From: Rebecca billardiae RCC1528
Lineage: Eukaryota; Haptophyta
Direction of reading: 5' to 3'
Length of the DNA stretch: 64,000 nt
NCBI GenBank assembly: GCA_965240325.2
Contig: OZ251224.1
Location: 2,728,001 to 2,792,000 of the forward strand
This document shows, in pieces, positions 19,482-31,640 of this stretch. The translations under genes were made by a program, and so were the position numbers. Numbering within the stretch: position 1 is the first letter of the stretch; each line of letters opens with the position of its first letter. The notes below the pieces were generated by a model, which was not told the DNA's origin, ran no database searches, and was given only the letters and a program-made list of their open reading frames with translations.

Positions 19482-19736
19482 CTGCACGACACACGCCGCG
19501 TAGACCACGAACGAATCCAGCTCGTGCACGACATCGTCAGCCGACGTGGCGATGTCGGGCCGACGGCGGCCAAAGTCACGACTCACGATGTGCCCGTCCC
19601 GACCAGGGACCCGGCGTCGCGGCAGGCGCTTTCCGTACCGTTACCGTATTGTATAGGCGGTATGAACTGGGTAAGGGGGTACCGCTAAGATCGCCGCCAG
19701 ATTTGTGGGAATCGCAACGACATCTCTATGCGGCGC

Positions 19737-19834
19737 GCGCAAAAATTAACCACATGCGCTTCGATTCCCGAGGCGGGCCCTAATTGGCGCAAAAATTAAC
19801 CAAGTGCGTTCTCGATTCCCGAGGCGTGCCTAAT
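19737..19834. repeat. Two-copy tandem repeat, about 50 bases per unit
   Basis: Each copy starts GCGCAAAAATTAACCA and ends in CCCGAGGCGNGCC(C)TAAT. The two units are adjacent and differ at a few positions. Confidence 0.75.
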
Positions 19835-22071
19835 CATAAAACGTTTGAGGCCTCATTCTTCGTATTCCTACTCCGGTATTACTTGGGACAGCAGTACGTC
19901 ACACACAATTAAAGGGGGTCGGAGCTGGGTCTCCCAGGGCTTTCTCACGAATTAAAATTGTTTAAAGCTGTGTTCACCAGAATATGGCGGCGGGATCTTT
20001 TCAATAACCAGCCACCAGACGCACATCAAGTTGCGCGCTCCACTTCGATCGCCGCCCCGGGGCGTGGCCGTGCCGGTTGGTCGGCCGGTCTTCTCGGCGC
20101 CCCGAGGCGTGTCGTCCGCGTTTCCTCGCACCAATATGCGACGGTGTGGCAAAGGTGGTTGCCAAAGCATGCTGCTTCGCCTTGCCACCCCACCAGCTCT
20201 ATACGGTACACAGCCGTCAGCCGCCACCGCTCCTTCTTGAGCTAGTGAAAATGTGAAATGCTTCCGTTGAACGTCAGATTCATAACGTGATCGCAGGAGC
20301 TTGGGTGGCCTGATGGCCAGGCCTTTTTCTGTTAGACTACGACACAATGCGCACCACACGCACCCGAGCCACGTGGAAAGAGAGCTTGTTGTCTCAGAAG
20401 TATGGGGATCGCAGTACGTCTGACTCGCAGGCAGGGGCGTGAGGGGGTGGGAGCTGAGCTGACCTGACTGACCACGTGCGGCGGTGGGGTCGTGGGGAAA
20501 GCTACTGGGACGGCCGTGAGAGGGGCATGAACCACATGCCCACTGACGGGCACTATAATGTTGGTATTGCAACCGACAAGCAAGCGCTGTGGGATTCATC
20601 GTCCGTTTCATCAAAGAATGGAACTCTGGAATCTGTGTTGTTTGCACTTTGACGCCGTCGCGCCGTGCAGCAACGCGACCGCGGACTGCGAGTGGTCAGG
20701 ACGCCCCCTCGCCGTTCGCGGATTTAGTGATTGCTAGGCGGTAGCCTCGGGTCCGGATGCCAGTGGGCCGTCGTACCCGTCGGACTGGTCGCCGTCTGAG
20801 TCAGGATCGGTGGTGGTGACCGGACGCTCCGTCATCATCATCCGTCCCGGACCCGGTGTTTCCGCGGCGGTTCGTAGTAGGCGCCGGCTCTCGCGGCCTG
20901 ACGCCACCGGCGCCGTCATGCCGGCATTCGGGCGCCCACGCCCGCGGGCGCGGCCGTGGGACAGGCGCCCAGTCGGAACGGCGGCGGTCGACCGCCGTCG
21001 ACCTATAGATTGAAGTATACTGACCAGACTATATAGCTCACACGCAGTACGTCGTCGTCACGCACCGCAGAACCTGAATGACGACTCAGTCAATAGCGCC
21101 GCAATGCGGGCGCGGGGCGGGTGGCGCATATTGCGACTACGGAGTAGCCTCAGGTCAGAGGACTCACTGAGTGAGTAGTGACACTGACACTGCCATTTGA
21201 CCGCTGAGCCCCAGACAGACTGACAACTGAGCGCGACACTGTCAGCACCTGCACCTGAGCCAGCCAGCCAGTGTCGGCGCCTCTAGCTAGTAGTCGGCCA
21301 CGTAGGCCACTCGGACTCAGTCAGTAGTGAGACTTCGTTTGGCTCCGACTGGTGCACTCACTGGCCCCCCGGCAGTCCCCTGGGCTGGCACTCCTCTAGT
21401 TCAGTAACTAGATTTTGATGACTCTGACATTATTACTAGCTATCGCACTTGAATCCAGTATTATTCGGCAGCTAGTAGTTCAATAACTGAAGCAGTACAG
21501 ACTACAGTGAGCTGGCCTAGCCTGAAGCCTGGCGGCAGAGCCGCAGATGTGACTACCGTAAGCTACATACGGCTATGCATCGGATGAATTGTCACTGCTA
21601 CAGTGCGGTCAAATTTCACGCTGGCGGCTGGGCCGCGCTGTCCGAGTGGTGCGTCCGCGGCCACTGCAGCTGGCAGTCACTACTTAGTCACTTGTGTCAG
21701 AGACATCGAATCTAGCGTTCTATAGTATTACTCACTCGCGCCTGGGAGTACTCGGTGTCAATGAGTCAGCCAGAGCCCAGCAGGGTAAGTAAGCACCGGG
21801 TCGTCCGCGCGGCTCGTCTAGTCTGAACCAGGGGCCGAGACCGTCGTCCGCGCCGCCACTCGCGAGCACGGAATAACGCAATAATCCAGATTCCGATGAG
21901 CCATGAGGACTGTACACATCACTTATCAGTGCTGCTCACTACTCCGACGTAGTAATATTATAACTACTGCATCAGCCTACTCAGCAGCGGTCGCGGACGC
22001 GGAACGCGCCGACGATGATAAGCCTCGTCGCGCCCTCGTAGTGCCGAGTCGGAGGCTCACAAGGGTCGTTA

Positions 22072-22073
<2 letters not shown>

Positions 22074-22145
<72 letters not shown>

Positions 22146-22147
22146 GT
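22074..22147. repeat. (TA)n microsatellite followed by TATG repeats
   Basis: An uninterrupted TA dinucleotide run of roughly 50 bases passes into GTATGTATGTATG. Apparent ORFs coding Tyr-Ile repeats across it are artefacts. Confidence 0.95.
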
Positions 22148-23225
22148 TACTATGATATTCACACTACTCTGAAATCTAATTACGATCGTCGTTACCGGCC
22201 CCAGATTCTAATTTGCGGGTCACAGTCACTTATAATTAAACCTGAACCGTACTACGAGTAACCGTCGGAGTTGGTGGTCTTGGTGCCAGGTGGACTCCCG
22301 ACAATCGCGCGCACTCCGACTCGTCGGGCCGCCGGTGAGTCAGTCCGACTCGGCGTCATAAGTTAGACTGCGCTGTCAGCGCCGCACGCGGCACGGCCGG
22401 GCACGGACGGTCACTCCGAAATCGGACGGTCCGCCTTCATGTACGGTCCACCAGTTGACTCATAAGTTACAGGGCACTACTGTCTACTCACTCACTAAGT
22501 AGTCACTAACTTGAGTGAGACTTAGCATCCGACAGTCTGCTCATCATTAAGTCTCGTCACCGTCTGTCTCAACATGGTGATGGTCTGAAGGCTTGCGGCT
22601 GTTAATGCGGAACCTAAACTTAAAGTCGCTGCATGTTCAATTATAACAATTATTATTATTATATGTATATATATCATCCGTAAATCCGGGGCCGGGCACG
22701 CAAGGCCGACCCCTGACCGGGCTGCCGCACTGAGTGACCCGTCCCGCGTCTGTGGCCGCGGGCCGTCGCCGCCGTCGGTCTGAGTGAGACGGTCGATCCG
22801 AGTGTTAGCTTTAGATATCAGTGTAGTCAGTGTGAGGAGTGTGATCTGATGATTCTGAACACCGCGCCCGACGCCCCGTCACCGGTCTCGGTTCAATTAG
22901 TGAATACTGAATTACGATGCCAGTCTCGTCCGAGAAATCTAAGTCTAACTCGCCCTCGGCGGCATTATATACTGCTTATAATATACGTACTGTCTGCGTG
23001 ATCAGATGTATCATATAATATCTAAATAATATGTATGATCAGCATCAGCTGCTACTAGTCTTAGGAGTCTGTATATACCATTAGAAGGGCAAATCGGCAG
23101 AGTAGTGAGTGTGGGTCACTGCAACCAATCGGCTTTCCGCATGGTCGTACGTACGGCCCGGTGATGAATCGGCGGCGCCGGGAGTCCTACTGCGGCGCCG
23201 GGTACGGCGCCGCCACTCTCCCTGC

Positions 23226-24939
23226 TCACGCTCTGCTCAGCAGCGTGGGCGCAGCGGGTGGACGCGTGCTGCCTGCGCGCTCGCCGTTGGCGGCTGCCGC
23301 TGCCGCCGCGCCGGATATGTGCGCGCTCGCTGGCCGCACCGCTGCCGCGCGCACCGGCCCGACCGCGGTGCCGTGCGCGCGCGCCGCTGGCTGGTGGTGG
23401 TGTGCCGCGCTGTCGGCAGCGCCCCTCCCCCCGCCTGCGCTGTGCGTCGAGTGAGTCCTGTGCCGCGTGCCGTGCTTGGCCTGCAGCAGCTCGAACGCGG
23501 TCGTCGCGTGCGTGCGCTCGCCCTTGAGCAGCGCCTCAAGCGCCTCGCGGCTCTGGTCGCGCGGCAGCCCAATGCCCTCGAGGGTCGAGATCACCTCCTG
23601 CGCAGCGCAGGGGTCGGCGCGGTCGGCGCGGCGAGGCGTGACAACGTGACGAGGGGTGAGCCCGGGCGGAGCAGCGGGGCGCAGCCGCGGGCGGCGGCGG
23701 GCGCGCGCGCGGGCACCGCCGCGCCCGCGCCTCGCCTCGTCGCGCGCACCTCGGGCAAAGGCTCCGGCCTGGGCGGCGGGCGCGGCAGCGGCCCGCCTTC
23801 GCGCAGCCACGGGTGCTCGATGATCTCCTGCAGCGATGGGCGCCGGTCGGGCTCGACCTGGAGGCAGCGGCGGATGAGGTCGACGGCGGAGAGCGACAGG
23901 TGGGCTGGCGTCTTGAACTGCCCCGCCATGATCCGCCTGTTCAGCGACTCGTGCGTCGAGCCGGTAAAGGGGAACGCGCCGACCAGCATGACGTAGAGCA
24001 GGATGCCGCTGGACCAGACGTCTGCGGGCACGCCGTGGTAGTGGCGCTTCGCGACGATCTCGGGGCAGTTGTACGAGGGCGAGCCGCACGCGACGGTGAG
24101 CTTCTGCGTCTTGGTCATCACGGCGAAGCCGAAGTCGCACAGCTTGATGTGCTGCGCGTGCCGGTCGAGCAGCAGGTTCTCGAGCTTGATGTCGCGGTGC
24201 ACAATGTTGGAGCGGTGGCAGTGGCCGAGCGCCGAGAGGAGCTGCATGAAGAGCGGCCGCGCCTCGTGCTCCGAGAGCGACTTCTTCTGCTTGAGGTGGG
24301 CGAGCAGCGTCGACGGGCACAGCTCCATCACCATGTACACGTTCCGCGCGCCCTCGATCACCTCGTACACGTGCACGATGTTGGGGTGGCGCAGACGCTG
24401 GTGCAGGCGGATCTCCATCGCGATGCGCGTGCGCAGCCGCGGCGTGCCCGCCTTCAGCTTGTCGATCTTCTTGATGGCGACGTACTGGTCGGTGAGCCGG
24501 TGCGTCGCCTCTCGCACCTCGCCGAACGAGCCGGAGCCGAGCACGCGGCCCAGGTGGAAGTGCCGAGAGATGTCGTCCGCGATCGTGCCGGCGTACTGCG
24601 AGCGCTGCTGCAGCTCAATCGGAGTCCACGCCGGCACGGCGAGCGCCTTGCGCGCCGGCGGCATCGACTCGTCGGCGACGGCAAGCCGCGGCGCGGAGGT
24701 CGAGAGCATCTGGCCGGGCGGGCCGAAGCGTTGCAGGGATGCCGACGCGGGCCGGAGCACCGGTCGGACCACCGGCTGCTGCTGCTGCTGCTGCTGCTGC
24801 AGCTGCGCCTCGGGTGGCGACAGCTCCCGCTGCGAGCTTGCGTGCTCGCGCGTCGGCCCTGCGCTCTGCGCGCGCGGGTAAGCATGCGCTGGCTGCTGCT
24901 GCTGCTGCTGGGCCTGCGGCTGCGGCTGCGACGACGGCG

Positions 24940-24970
<31 letters not shown>

Positions 24971-25906
24971 AGCCGGCTGCGCCGAGTCGCGCGGGGTCGG
25001 CTCGCGCGTGCCCTGCGCCTGCGGCACAGTCGCCTGCAGCCGCGTCGTTGGCACAGACGCTGCCTGCGGTCGGAGCGGGATCGGCGCGTCCTCGGCGCTC
25101 GTCTTGCGCGGTTCGTCGCGCGCGGCGCCGTGGACGAAGTCGTGCTGCGCGGCGTGCGCGGCGCCGTGCGGCTGGCTGTGCCGGTGGTGGTAGTGCGCGC
25201 CGGCCGCATCGGGCACGAGCGCGCCGTGCGCGGCGCCGCTGCCCGGCCGCGCGGCCGCGATCTCGCGCTGCCTGAGCTGGTCGCGATGCATCTGCTGCAT
25301 GTGGCTGGGAGGAGGGATGAGCGGCGCGCGGGCGTCGCCCGTCGACGCCGCGCGCGTGCTCGCCGCGGCGGACGACGGTCGAACCGGCGCGTGCGTCGCC
25401 GCGCTGCCCAGCCCGACAGCCGCGCGCGCGGCCGCGCCCTGCGCGTGCACGGCGGAGGCCGGCGTGCCCGCCGCGCGCGGCGAGACGTGGTGCGGGTAGT
25501 GGTAGTGATGGTGCTGCTGCTGCTGCTGCGTGGCTGCCGACTGGAAGGCGCGCGACGGCGCCGCCGTCGGGCGCACCACCCCCGCGCTCTGCGGGCGCGA
25601 GCTCATCGGCCCACCGTTACCTGCGGGCAGCGGCCGGCTCGAGCCGTGCATGCCGCCTGCGGATGGCGGGCGCTTGCTCGGCGCGAAGGCGGCGATCTGC
25701 GGGCCGTGGACGTTGACGTTCACGCCCTGCGCTTCCCACGCGCTGATCACCCGCGGCCGGTGCGGATCCGCCCCGCCCGACGAGCGCCACCGGAGCGAGT
25801 GCTGCGGCATCTGTTGCTGCTGCGGGAGCCGCGAGATCGCCTCCTTCGCGGCCGAGCGCGGGCGGCGGCGCGTGGGCGGCTGGCGGTAGCGTGTGTCGTG
25901 GATCAT
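23226..25906 (-). CDS. CAMK/SNF1-like Ser/Thr protein kinase with polyQ N-terminus and UBA-like tail
   Basis: Two exons, 25906-23750 and 23597-23226, give about 842 residues; the 152-base intron is in phase 0 (GTGCGC...GCAG). The first about 430 residues are disordered: Ala/Ser/Pro-rich, with His runs and three Gln runs of 6-10 encoded by CAG repeats. The kinase domain then starts at HFHLGRVLGSGSFGEVREAT (glycine loop). Next come VAIKKIDK (catalytic Lys), the catalytic loop IVHRDIKLENLLLD, the DFG motif KLCDFGFAV and the activation segment ending ACGSPSYNCPEI. It closes with RPSLQEIIEHPWL. The LKLENLLLD-type loop and C-GSP-Y-PE motif match the SNF1/AMPK/MARK branch. Exon 2 adds EVISTLEGIGLPRDQSREAL and onward, a UBA-like three-helix segment also typical of that branch. 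The substrate is unknown. The 3' end is low-complexity. Confidence 0.9.
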
Positions 25907-27606
25907 GGCCGCTCCCCGCGCTGGCCCCGCGATCGGAACGCGGCGGTCGCAGCGCCGGCGTGCGGGACTGTTATTCGCCCACCCCCACGCTCGGCGGCCT
26001 CGCGGGCGAGTTTAGGCTTGGCTGCGAGGGATGAGCTCGGAGCGCTCGGGCACCGAGCGGTTGCAACGAGAGAAGCGGCCCGACGAGCGATGAAACTGCT
26101 GGCGCGGGTAGCTCTCCTACGTTTCGGAGGCGTGAACGTGCTCAAGATCTGATAAGACTCATATGAGCCGACACCCTCCTAATAGGCCGATTCTTCAAAT
26201 CATCACAAGATGATGCGACTTTGCGATTCGTCCATAGCAGGCCCTCCGGCCGGAATGGTACTGTCTTCTCCACCCAGTCCGGGAAGGGCGGATCTCGTCA
26301 CCGGAGCTCGAACGGCTCCGCCCTCAGTCTCACGGCAGGGCACTAGGGCAGTTCACCTGACAGCGGAGGGCCACCTGACACCTGACACTGACACCACCTG
26401 ACACGTGTCAGCCAGTCAGGCGAGTGGCGAGATGGGCTGCCTGACAGTGTCAGGTGGGTCACCTGACACTGTCAGGCGGTCAGGCGGCTGGGAGGGTGCT
26501 GCCGGCTGACACGTCAGCGGCGCCTGTCGGCTGACTGTCAGCTACAGTAGTGACTACGGCCGGGCGGCGGCGCCGGCGGGGCCAGGCGCGGGCCCCGGCC
26601 GGGGCGGGCCGGCGCCCGCCAGCGCGGCCCAGCCGCCACCCGCCGGCCGTCGCGGGTCTGCTTAGAGTCTGCGGCGCTCCGACATCAGACCGTTACAGAC
26701 ACAGTGCTGACGCGGCGCGTAGCCCGCGGCGGCGTAACCGGCGCGCGGCCGCGCGCTGCGGCGCGGCGGCCGCTGCGTGCGCCGCGCCGGCCGAGTAGGA
26801 GTGACTGTCAGCCGGGCTGTCACTTGTCAGCCGACGGCTGACAGCTGGCTGACACGTGTCAGCATGTCAGGCGTGCCGGCGAGTGCGGTCGGCTGACAGT
26901 GTCAGCCGCCCCGTGTGGCAGGCGTGAGGCAAGATGGGCCGCCTGAGGCGCCTAACAGTGTCAGGTCACAGGTGGGTCACCTGACAGTGTCAGGCGGCCA
27001 CACGACACTGTCAGGCGGTCAGGCGACTCTGCCTGTCAGTCAGCTGACAGGTGCCAGATGATTGTCAGGCGAGGCCTGACACTTGTCACTCGGGGTGAGT
27101 CAATTAGCTGCGACGGCCGCCTGGTCCGCCGCCACGAACATCAATCATCATGGCATCATGCCACATCATCACACATCATCATGCTATGATCATCGGCCTC
27201 AGGGCTATTCGGCCTCGGGCTGAACATTGAGGCTGTATAGCAGTTAGTTAGCGGCCCGCTGTACGACAAGTCGACACTGATGCCACACGATTCTCTGAGC
27301 ACGGACATGCGGCGCAGAGGCGCTGGGACGAGGCACGGCCAGCGAGCTGGCCATGCGATGACCAAGGTCGGGGAGCGGCGTCACGGCGCGAAGACTGAGC
27401 TCACGTATGCTAAATCCAAATGGCGGCGGCGGTGCGTCGCCAGAAGACCCAGAAGACGAATAGACGATACGTGTGAACGGGCGCGTCACCATCGATCGGC
27501 TGTGAGCGGCGAGGCCATGCAGCGGATGGCGCGCAGTCAGTCCTGCCCATGCCCACTGTGAAGCCTCGGCGTTGGCATGCGTGGCCAGCGGCTGCACCCA
27601 GCCCCG
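25907..27606. other. Gene-free region with CTGACA palindrome repeats
   Basis: About 1.7 kb between the kinase start and the ATG12 stop. It is dominated between 26340 and 27090 by repeated CTGACA(C/G)TGTCAG words, listed separately, and contains an extremely GC-rich block at 26555-26790. No gene is supported. Confidence 0.5.
26340..27090. repeat. Cluster of short palindromic CTGACA-TGTCAG repeats
   Basis: Many copies of CTGACACTGTCAGG and CTGACAGTGTCAGG lie in both orientations. A longer shared phrase, GGTGGGTCACCTGACA, occurs near 26453 and again near 26971, pointing to local duplication. Each unit is self-complementary. Confidence 0.8.
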
Positions 27607-28226
27607 TCAGCCCCACGCGGGCGTGGTGCAGTAGTTGAGCACGAGCACGCCGTCGACGTGGAAGCAGCGCGCCAAGTCGGACACGAGCTCATCCGGAGAG
27701 GGCGCGAATGCGCTGTTGCAATACACGAACTGCGGCGCGCCGCGTGCGGGAGGGGTCGGGTCGGCTCAGCATCTGCTCACGGGCGCGGCCGCGCGGTGTG
27801 GCCGCCCGCGCATACCAGCGTCTCTCCCGCTTGGCAGCGCAGCTGCTTACGCAGGAAGGTCAAAATCGAGTGGAAGTGCTCGTGCGCGTCGATTTTGAAC
27901 TTGTTCTGCTTGAGCACAGGAGCGCCGCCGACGTGGCGGAAGTTGACCACGACTGTGCGGGTGCGCGCGACCGGTGCACGGCCCGCGCGGCGAGGATGCG
28001 GCGCGTCAGCATGCGGCGGGCGCCTCTGCAGCATGGCAGTGCCAGCGTGCGTCGAGCGCGCGCACCTTTGCCGTCGCGTACTGCCGGCACGATGGCGAGG
28101 GCGAGTGGTGGCGGGTGACCGGACGCAAGGGCGTGTGAGCACACGCGCGTCGGCGTCGCGCAAGGGCGCACGCGACACATGCGGCTCCACGGGACGCCGG
28201 CGCGCACTTGGCACGTCCATCGCCAT
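27607..28226 (-). CDS. ATG12: ATG12, ubiquitin-like autophagy protein
   Basis: The core is secure: exon 27952 (or earlier) to 27816, an 86-base phase-0 intron, and the last exon 27729-27607. The fold reads [20 protein letters not shown], then [19 protein letters not shown], spliced to [20 protein letters not shown], then [19 protein letters not shown]. This is the ATG12 ubiquitin-like domain, ending in the C-terminal Gly that ATG7/ATG10 use to attach it to ATG5. The ATG12-ATG5 conjugate promotes ATG8 lipidation on autophagosomes. The N-terminus is uncertain. The frame stays open to an ATG at 28226 with an Arg-rich leader, but a GCACAG acceptor at 27955-27953 suggests that a further 5' exon could replace it. 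The gene is head-to-head with ODAD3. Confidence 0.85.
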
Positions 28227-28439
28227 GGCCGCACGAGCGGAGCCGGTGAGGCGGTGGCGCCCATCCTTTTATTTCCCGCGCAAAGAAAGTCGGCTTCCGG
28301 GTAGCTGTCGAAAAACGACGACACGACGAGTTTCTTTTCGCCCCACATTCCGCCCTTTTGAAAAAAAAGGCAAGCTGTTTCAGTTTCACCGTCACCGCCA
28401 TTGCACCCCAGCGTGGGCCTTGCAGGCGTGGTGGCCGCG
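28227..28439. promoter_or_regulatory. Bidirectional promoter region between ATG12 and ODAD3
   Basis: The two genes are transcribed away from each other. The gap is AT-richer around 28290-28390, with runs of A and T (TTTTGAAAAAAAAGGC). No defined element is recognised, and the ATG12 side depends on its uncertain first exon. Confidence 0.3.
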
Positions 28440-30701
28440 ATGGCCACGGCAAACGCCGTCACGATGAAGAGCCAGCGGCGAAAGGCCGCGACGGTCGGTG
28501 CCACGAGCACAGAAGATGAGCTCTCGAGTCTGCAGAAGCGCTTCGCAGCCCTCGGTGCGCGCTGCACGGCCGGCATGTCACGCGTCGCGGCCGGTGTGCT
28601 CGCTCGGCACGGGTGCGCGCTCACCTGCCGCGTGCGGCTGCCCCTCCCCGCCCCCCGACCGCCCCCGCGCTGCAGAGGCGGAGCCGACGATCAAGACAAC
28701 CGATACGACTGGCACCGTCCTTGGAAAGAGCGCGAACAAGCTCATGTCGGACAAGATGGCGTCCGAGGCCGAGCACGATCCGACACACTCGGCGGAGCTC
28801 GCAGAGCTCAAGCGGCTGGACGACCAGATCTGCCAGCTCCGGCGCAAGCACGACGAGCTCGCGCACTCGAACATGGAGAAGCGGCAGGAGCTCGACCGCA
28901 TCGCCGACAAGCTTCGCGACCTCGCGAAGGAGTCGGTGAAGCCGAGCAGCGGCGGCAGCGGCGCCAGCGGCAGCATCTCGGAGCGCTCGTCGAGCAAGGA
29001 GATCCGCGCGCTCGAGCGCAAGCTCGCGCAGTCGGTGGAGCGGTACGAGGAGGCGTACGAGAACCGGCGGACGTACGACCAGATTGTGAAGCGGCTTAAG
29101 GAGGAGCGCGTCGGGTACGACAACAAGATCGCCGAGCTCGACGCCAAGCTGCGCGCCAAGGAGGCGGAGTACGAGGAGCTGTTGCTCATGTCGCACGACG
29201 CGAACCATTCCAAGGAGATGGCCAAGGTGCGAGCCGCGGCCGGGCGGAGGGAGGGCGCGGGGCGGGATGGGAGGCGTGGAGCGCGGGCGCGGGCGCGGGC
29301 GCGGCGGACGCCGCCGCCGGGGTCGAGCCTGGGGCGTCGTCGTCGCCGTCGCCCGCGTGGAGCCCGCGGCCGACGCAGCCAGCTCGCCGCGCGCGCGCGG
29401 ACACTCTGACTGACTGGCTGTGTGCGTGTGTGTGTGCGCGCGTTGCGGTGCGCGCAGGCGGAGCTGGCGCGCCTCGAGGCGATCGCGGTCGAGGAGCGCA
29501 AGCTGAGGGACCGGGAGGTGCAGGAGCAGAAGCAGACCGTGATGCAGAAGCAGGAGCTCAACAAGGAGCTCTCCAAGCGCGAGAAGGCGGCGCTCGCACA
29601 TGACATGCCGTCGGCCGAGCTGCCGGATGGTGTGCCGCGCAACCAGCTATACCAGCACCTGCTGTCGGACACGTCGATCGAGGACGAGCAGAAGAACATC
29701 AAGGCGTACGAGGCGGCCTTCCAGAAGATCAAGGAGGTCACCGGCGTCTCGGACGTCTCCGAGGTGATCGAGAAGTTCCTCACACAGGAGGAGACGCACA
29801 AGCACCTGCTGCAGATGACGCGCGACTCGCCGGCGCGCATCGAGGCGCTGCAGGACCAGAGGCGCCGCGCGGAGGAGCAGGTGCAGCGGCTCAAGTACAC
29901 GTCCTCCAAGCCGGGCGCGAGCCGGCGACCCAACGCGCGCGCGGGCGGCGAGGTGCGCGCGCGCTCGCGAGCTGCGCCGCCGCCGCGCGCAGGCCGCCGC
30001 CGCCGAGCCCGCGCCCGTGGCGTGCGCGCGCGCCTGCCACGCCCAACTGACGGGAGCGCGCGCGCGCCGGCTGCGCCGCGCCGCCGCGCAGGGCGGAGTG
30101 AACGACGCCCAGTCCAAGTACGAGCGCATGCGCAACAAGCACGAGCACATGAAGACGGTCTTCCTGAACGTGCGCTCCGGCATCGAGAACATCGCCCGCT
30201 CCGTCGAGGCGGACAAGCTGCTGCAGGAGACGCCGATTGAGCAGATGGAGGCCAAGGAGCTGGGCCTGCTGCTCGACGACATCGAGAGCCGGCTGGCGGC
30301 GCTGCTCGAGGCGATCGACCTGGAGGAGGAGGCGATGGAGGCGGCCGCGGCCGTCAGCGCATCCGCGCCCGCGAAGAAGCCGGCGGAGGTCGACCTCGGC
30401 GCGGGCAACATCCGGATCAAGGATCCGACGGAGCCGGAGGAGGATGCGGTCAACGGTGCGCGCGCCGCTCGCTCGGCCGCGCGCGCCGCAACCGCCCGCG
30501 CCCGCGCCACGCGCTCACCGTTGCCCCACCGTCGCCCGCCCGCCGGTGCGCGCAGACGAGGACTTCGAGGAGGACATGGAGGAGGATGTGGTGGACCGCG
30601 AGATGCTCAAGAAGCAGAGCGCGTTGATCCTGGACAAGGCAACGAAGGGCAAGAAGAAGCGCAGAAGGCGCAACGCCGCGGCCACAGACGACGAGAAGTG
30701 A
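28440..30701 (+). CDS. ODAD3: ODAD3 (CCDC151/ODA10)-like outer dynein arm docking protein
   Basis: Five exons (28440-28554, 28676-29226, 29458-29952, 30092-30455 and 30556-30701) give about 556 residues. Intron phases 1, 0, 0, 1 all close correctly, with GTGCG donors and CAG acceptors. The protein is almost entirely coiled coil: QICQLRRKHDELAHSNMEKR, KEIRALERKLAQSVERYEEA, then FQKIKEVTGVSDVSEVIEKF and LTQEETHKHLLQMTRDS. That last part resembles the conserved centre of CCDC151/ODAD3, which helps anchor outer dynein arms to doublet microtubules in cilia. A later block (KYERMRNKHEHMKTVFLNVR) also fits. The C-terminus is acidic and then strongly basic (KKKRRRRN). A second in-frame ATG at 28464 could be the start. 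A related CCDC63/114 docking protein is the alternative. Confidence 0.8.
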
Positions 30702-31640
30702 GCGCGTCGCCAGTGCCGCGTGATCGTTCTCTTTGTCAGCTGCGGCCGCAGCGGTGTGATATCGCCGAGCCATCGATGCAGCTGCATGTGTGCCGCCGCC
30801 CGATGAGTGCGCCGCCCGTGCGAGTCGGGGCGATGCATACCAGTGAAGCTGCGCTGAGCTCACTGGCAGGACTGCCCGGCCCGCGGCGGGGTGTGACGAG
30901 CGCGGGTCAACTTGAGCTGTTACTGGGCCGCACAGAGAGCCTGGTGGGGCCCAGTCACCCTGTGCCAGTCACGGTCACGGACCGATGGTGCCGTGGGCGT
31001 GCCCGTGGTCGCGCGCACGTGGCGCTGCCTCAGCCTTCATCCGAAGGCGGACGCGACCGCCGGCGACCGGTGCCTGCAACCGCCGTCGTAATAGTAATAC
31101 TCACTCCTCAGCAGCATATATATATTATGGCGCACGCCCCCCCCCCCGAAAGGTCTGAGCGTGAGCGAAAGCCGGGGGGGGGGCGGCGCACGTGCTCCGC
31201 AAAATCAAAAAGAGGATGCGCGCAGGATTTTGGGGATTTTTCGGTAGGTGGCCACCGCGTATGAGTGGATATCGCTGCCGCAATGATTGCGTTTGTAGTA
31301 GATGCTAATTTTAACGATAGTAACACTTAGGGGAATGCAGGGTGGAATAGCACATAACACCAGCCGTGTGTTAGAACATTCCGTCATAGTAATAGATGCC
31401 TGAATTGTAAGAGCCTGAAACAGCTCGCCAACCATAGAAACGATAGGTTGGGTCGTCAGCTTTGATTCACGCGCTTCTGAAAAACAGCGTTTTAGATTAG
31501 ACGCATCCCTCTTCTCTTAAGAGAACTGCGCTAGAATAGTGTGGTGAGTGTGTCCTGGACAGCCTGAGCGGAAAGGTCAATAATCACGGTTGTTAGATTC
31601 AAGATTCCTCACCCCGTATTGCCAACTGATTCAAAGCCAA
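30702..31640. other. Intergenic region with poly-C/G tracts
   Basis: After the ODAD3 stop the sequence is non-coding in character. It contains a C-run at 31138-31147 and a G-run near 31174-31181, then an AT-rich stretch from 31200 to 31640. No gene is supported. Confidence 0.45.

Larger units (their letters stand above)
19587..23225. other. Long gene-free region rich in short repeats
   Basis: More than 3.6 kb with no supportable gene. It includes a two-copy 50-base repeat near 19737-19834, GC-rich islands, many ACTGAGTGAGT/CAGTCAGT-type words between about 21060 and 22560, a (TA)n microsatellite near 22075-22130 and AT-rich tracts around 22640-22680 and 22980-23030. An ORF at 19952-20647 (-) has no protein-like features. 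Confidence 0.5.

Noticed and set aside
20026-20647. Minus-strand ORFs around 20 kb, longest 231 residues
   Set aside because: No hydrophobic core, motif or splice logic; the composition matches the neighbouring spacer.
21903-22172. ORFs encoding Tyr-Ile repeats
   Set aside because: They are translations of the TA microsatellite.
31138-31181. C-run and G-run as a possible quadruplex or promoter
   Set aside because: Homopolymer runs alone, with no gene start nearby, do not support a regulatory call.
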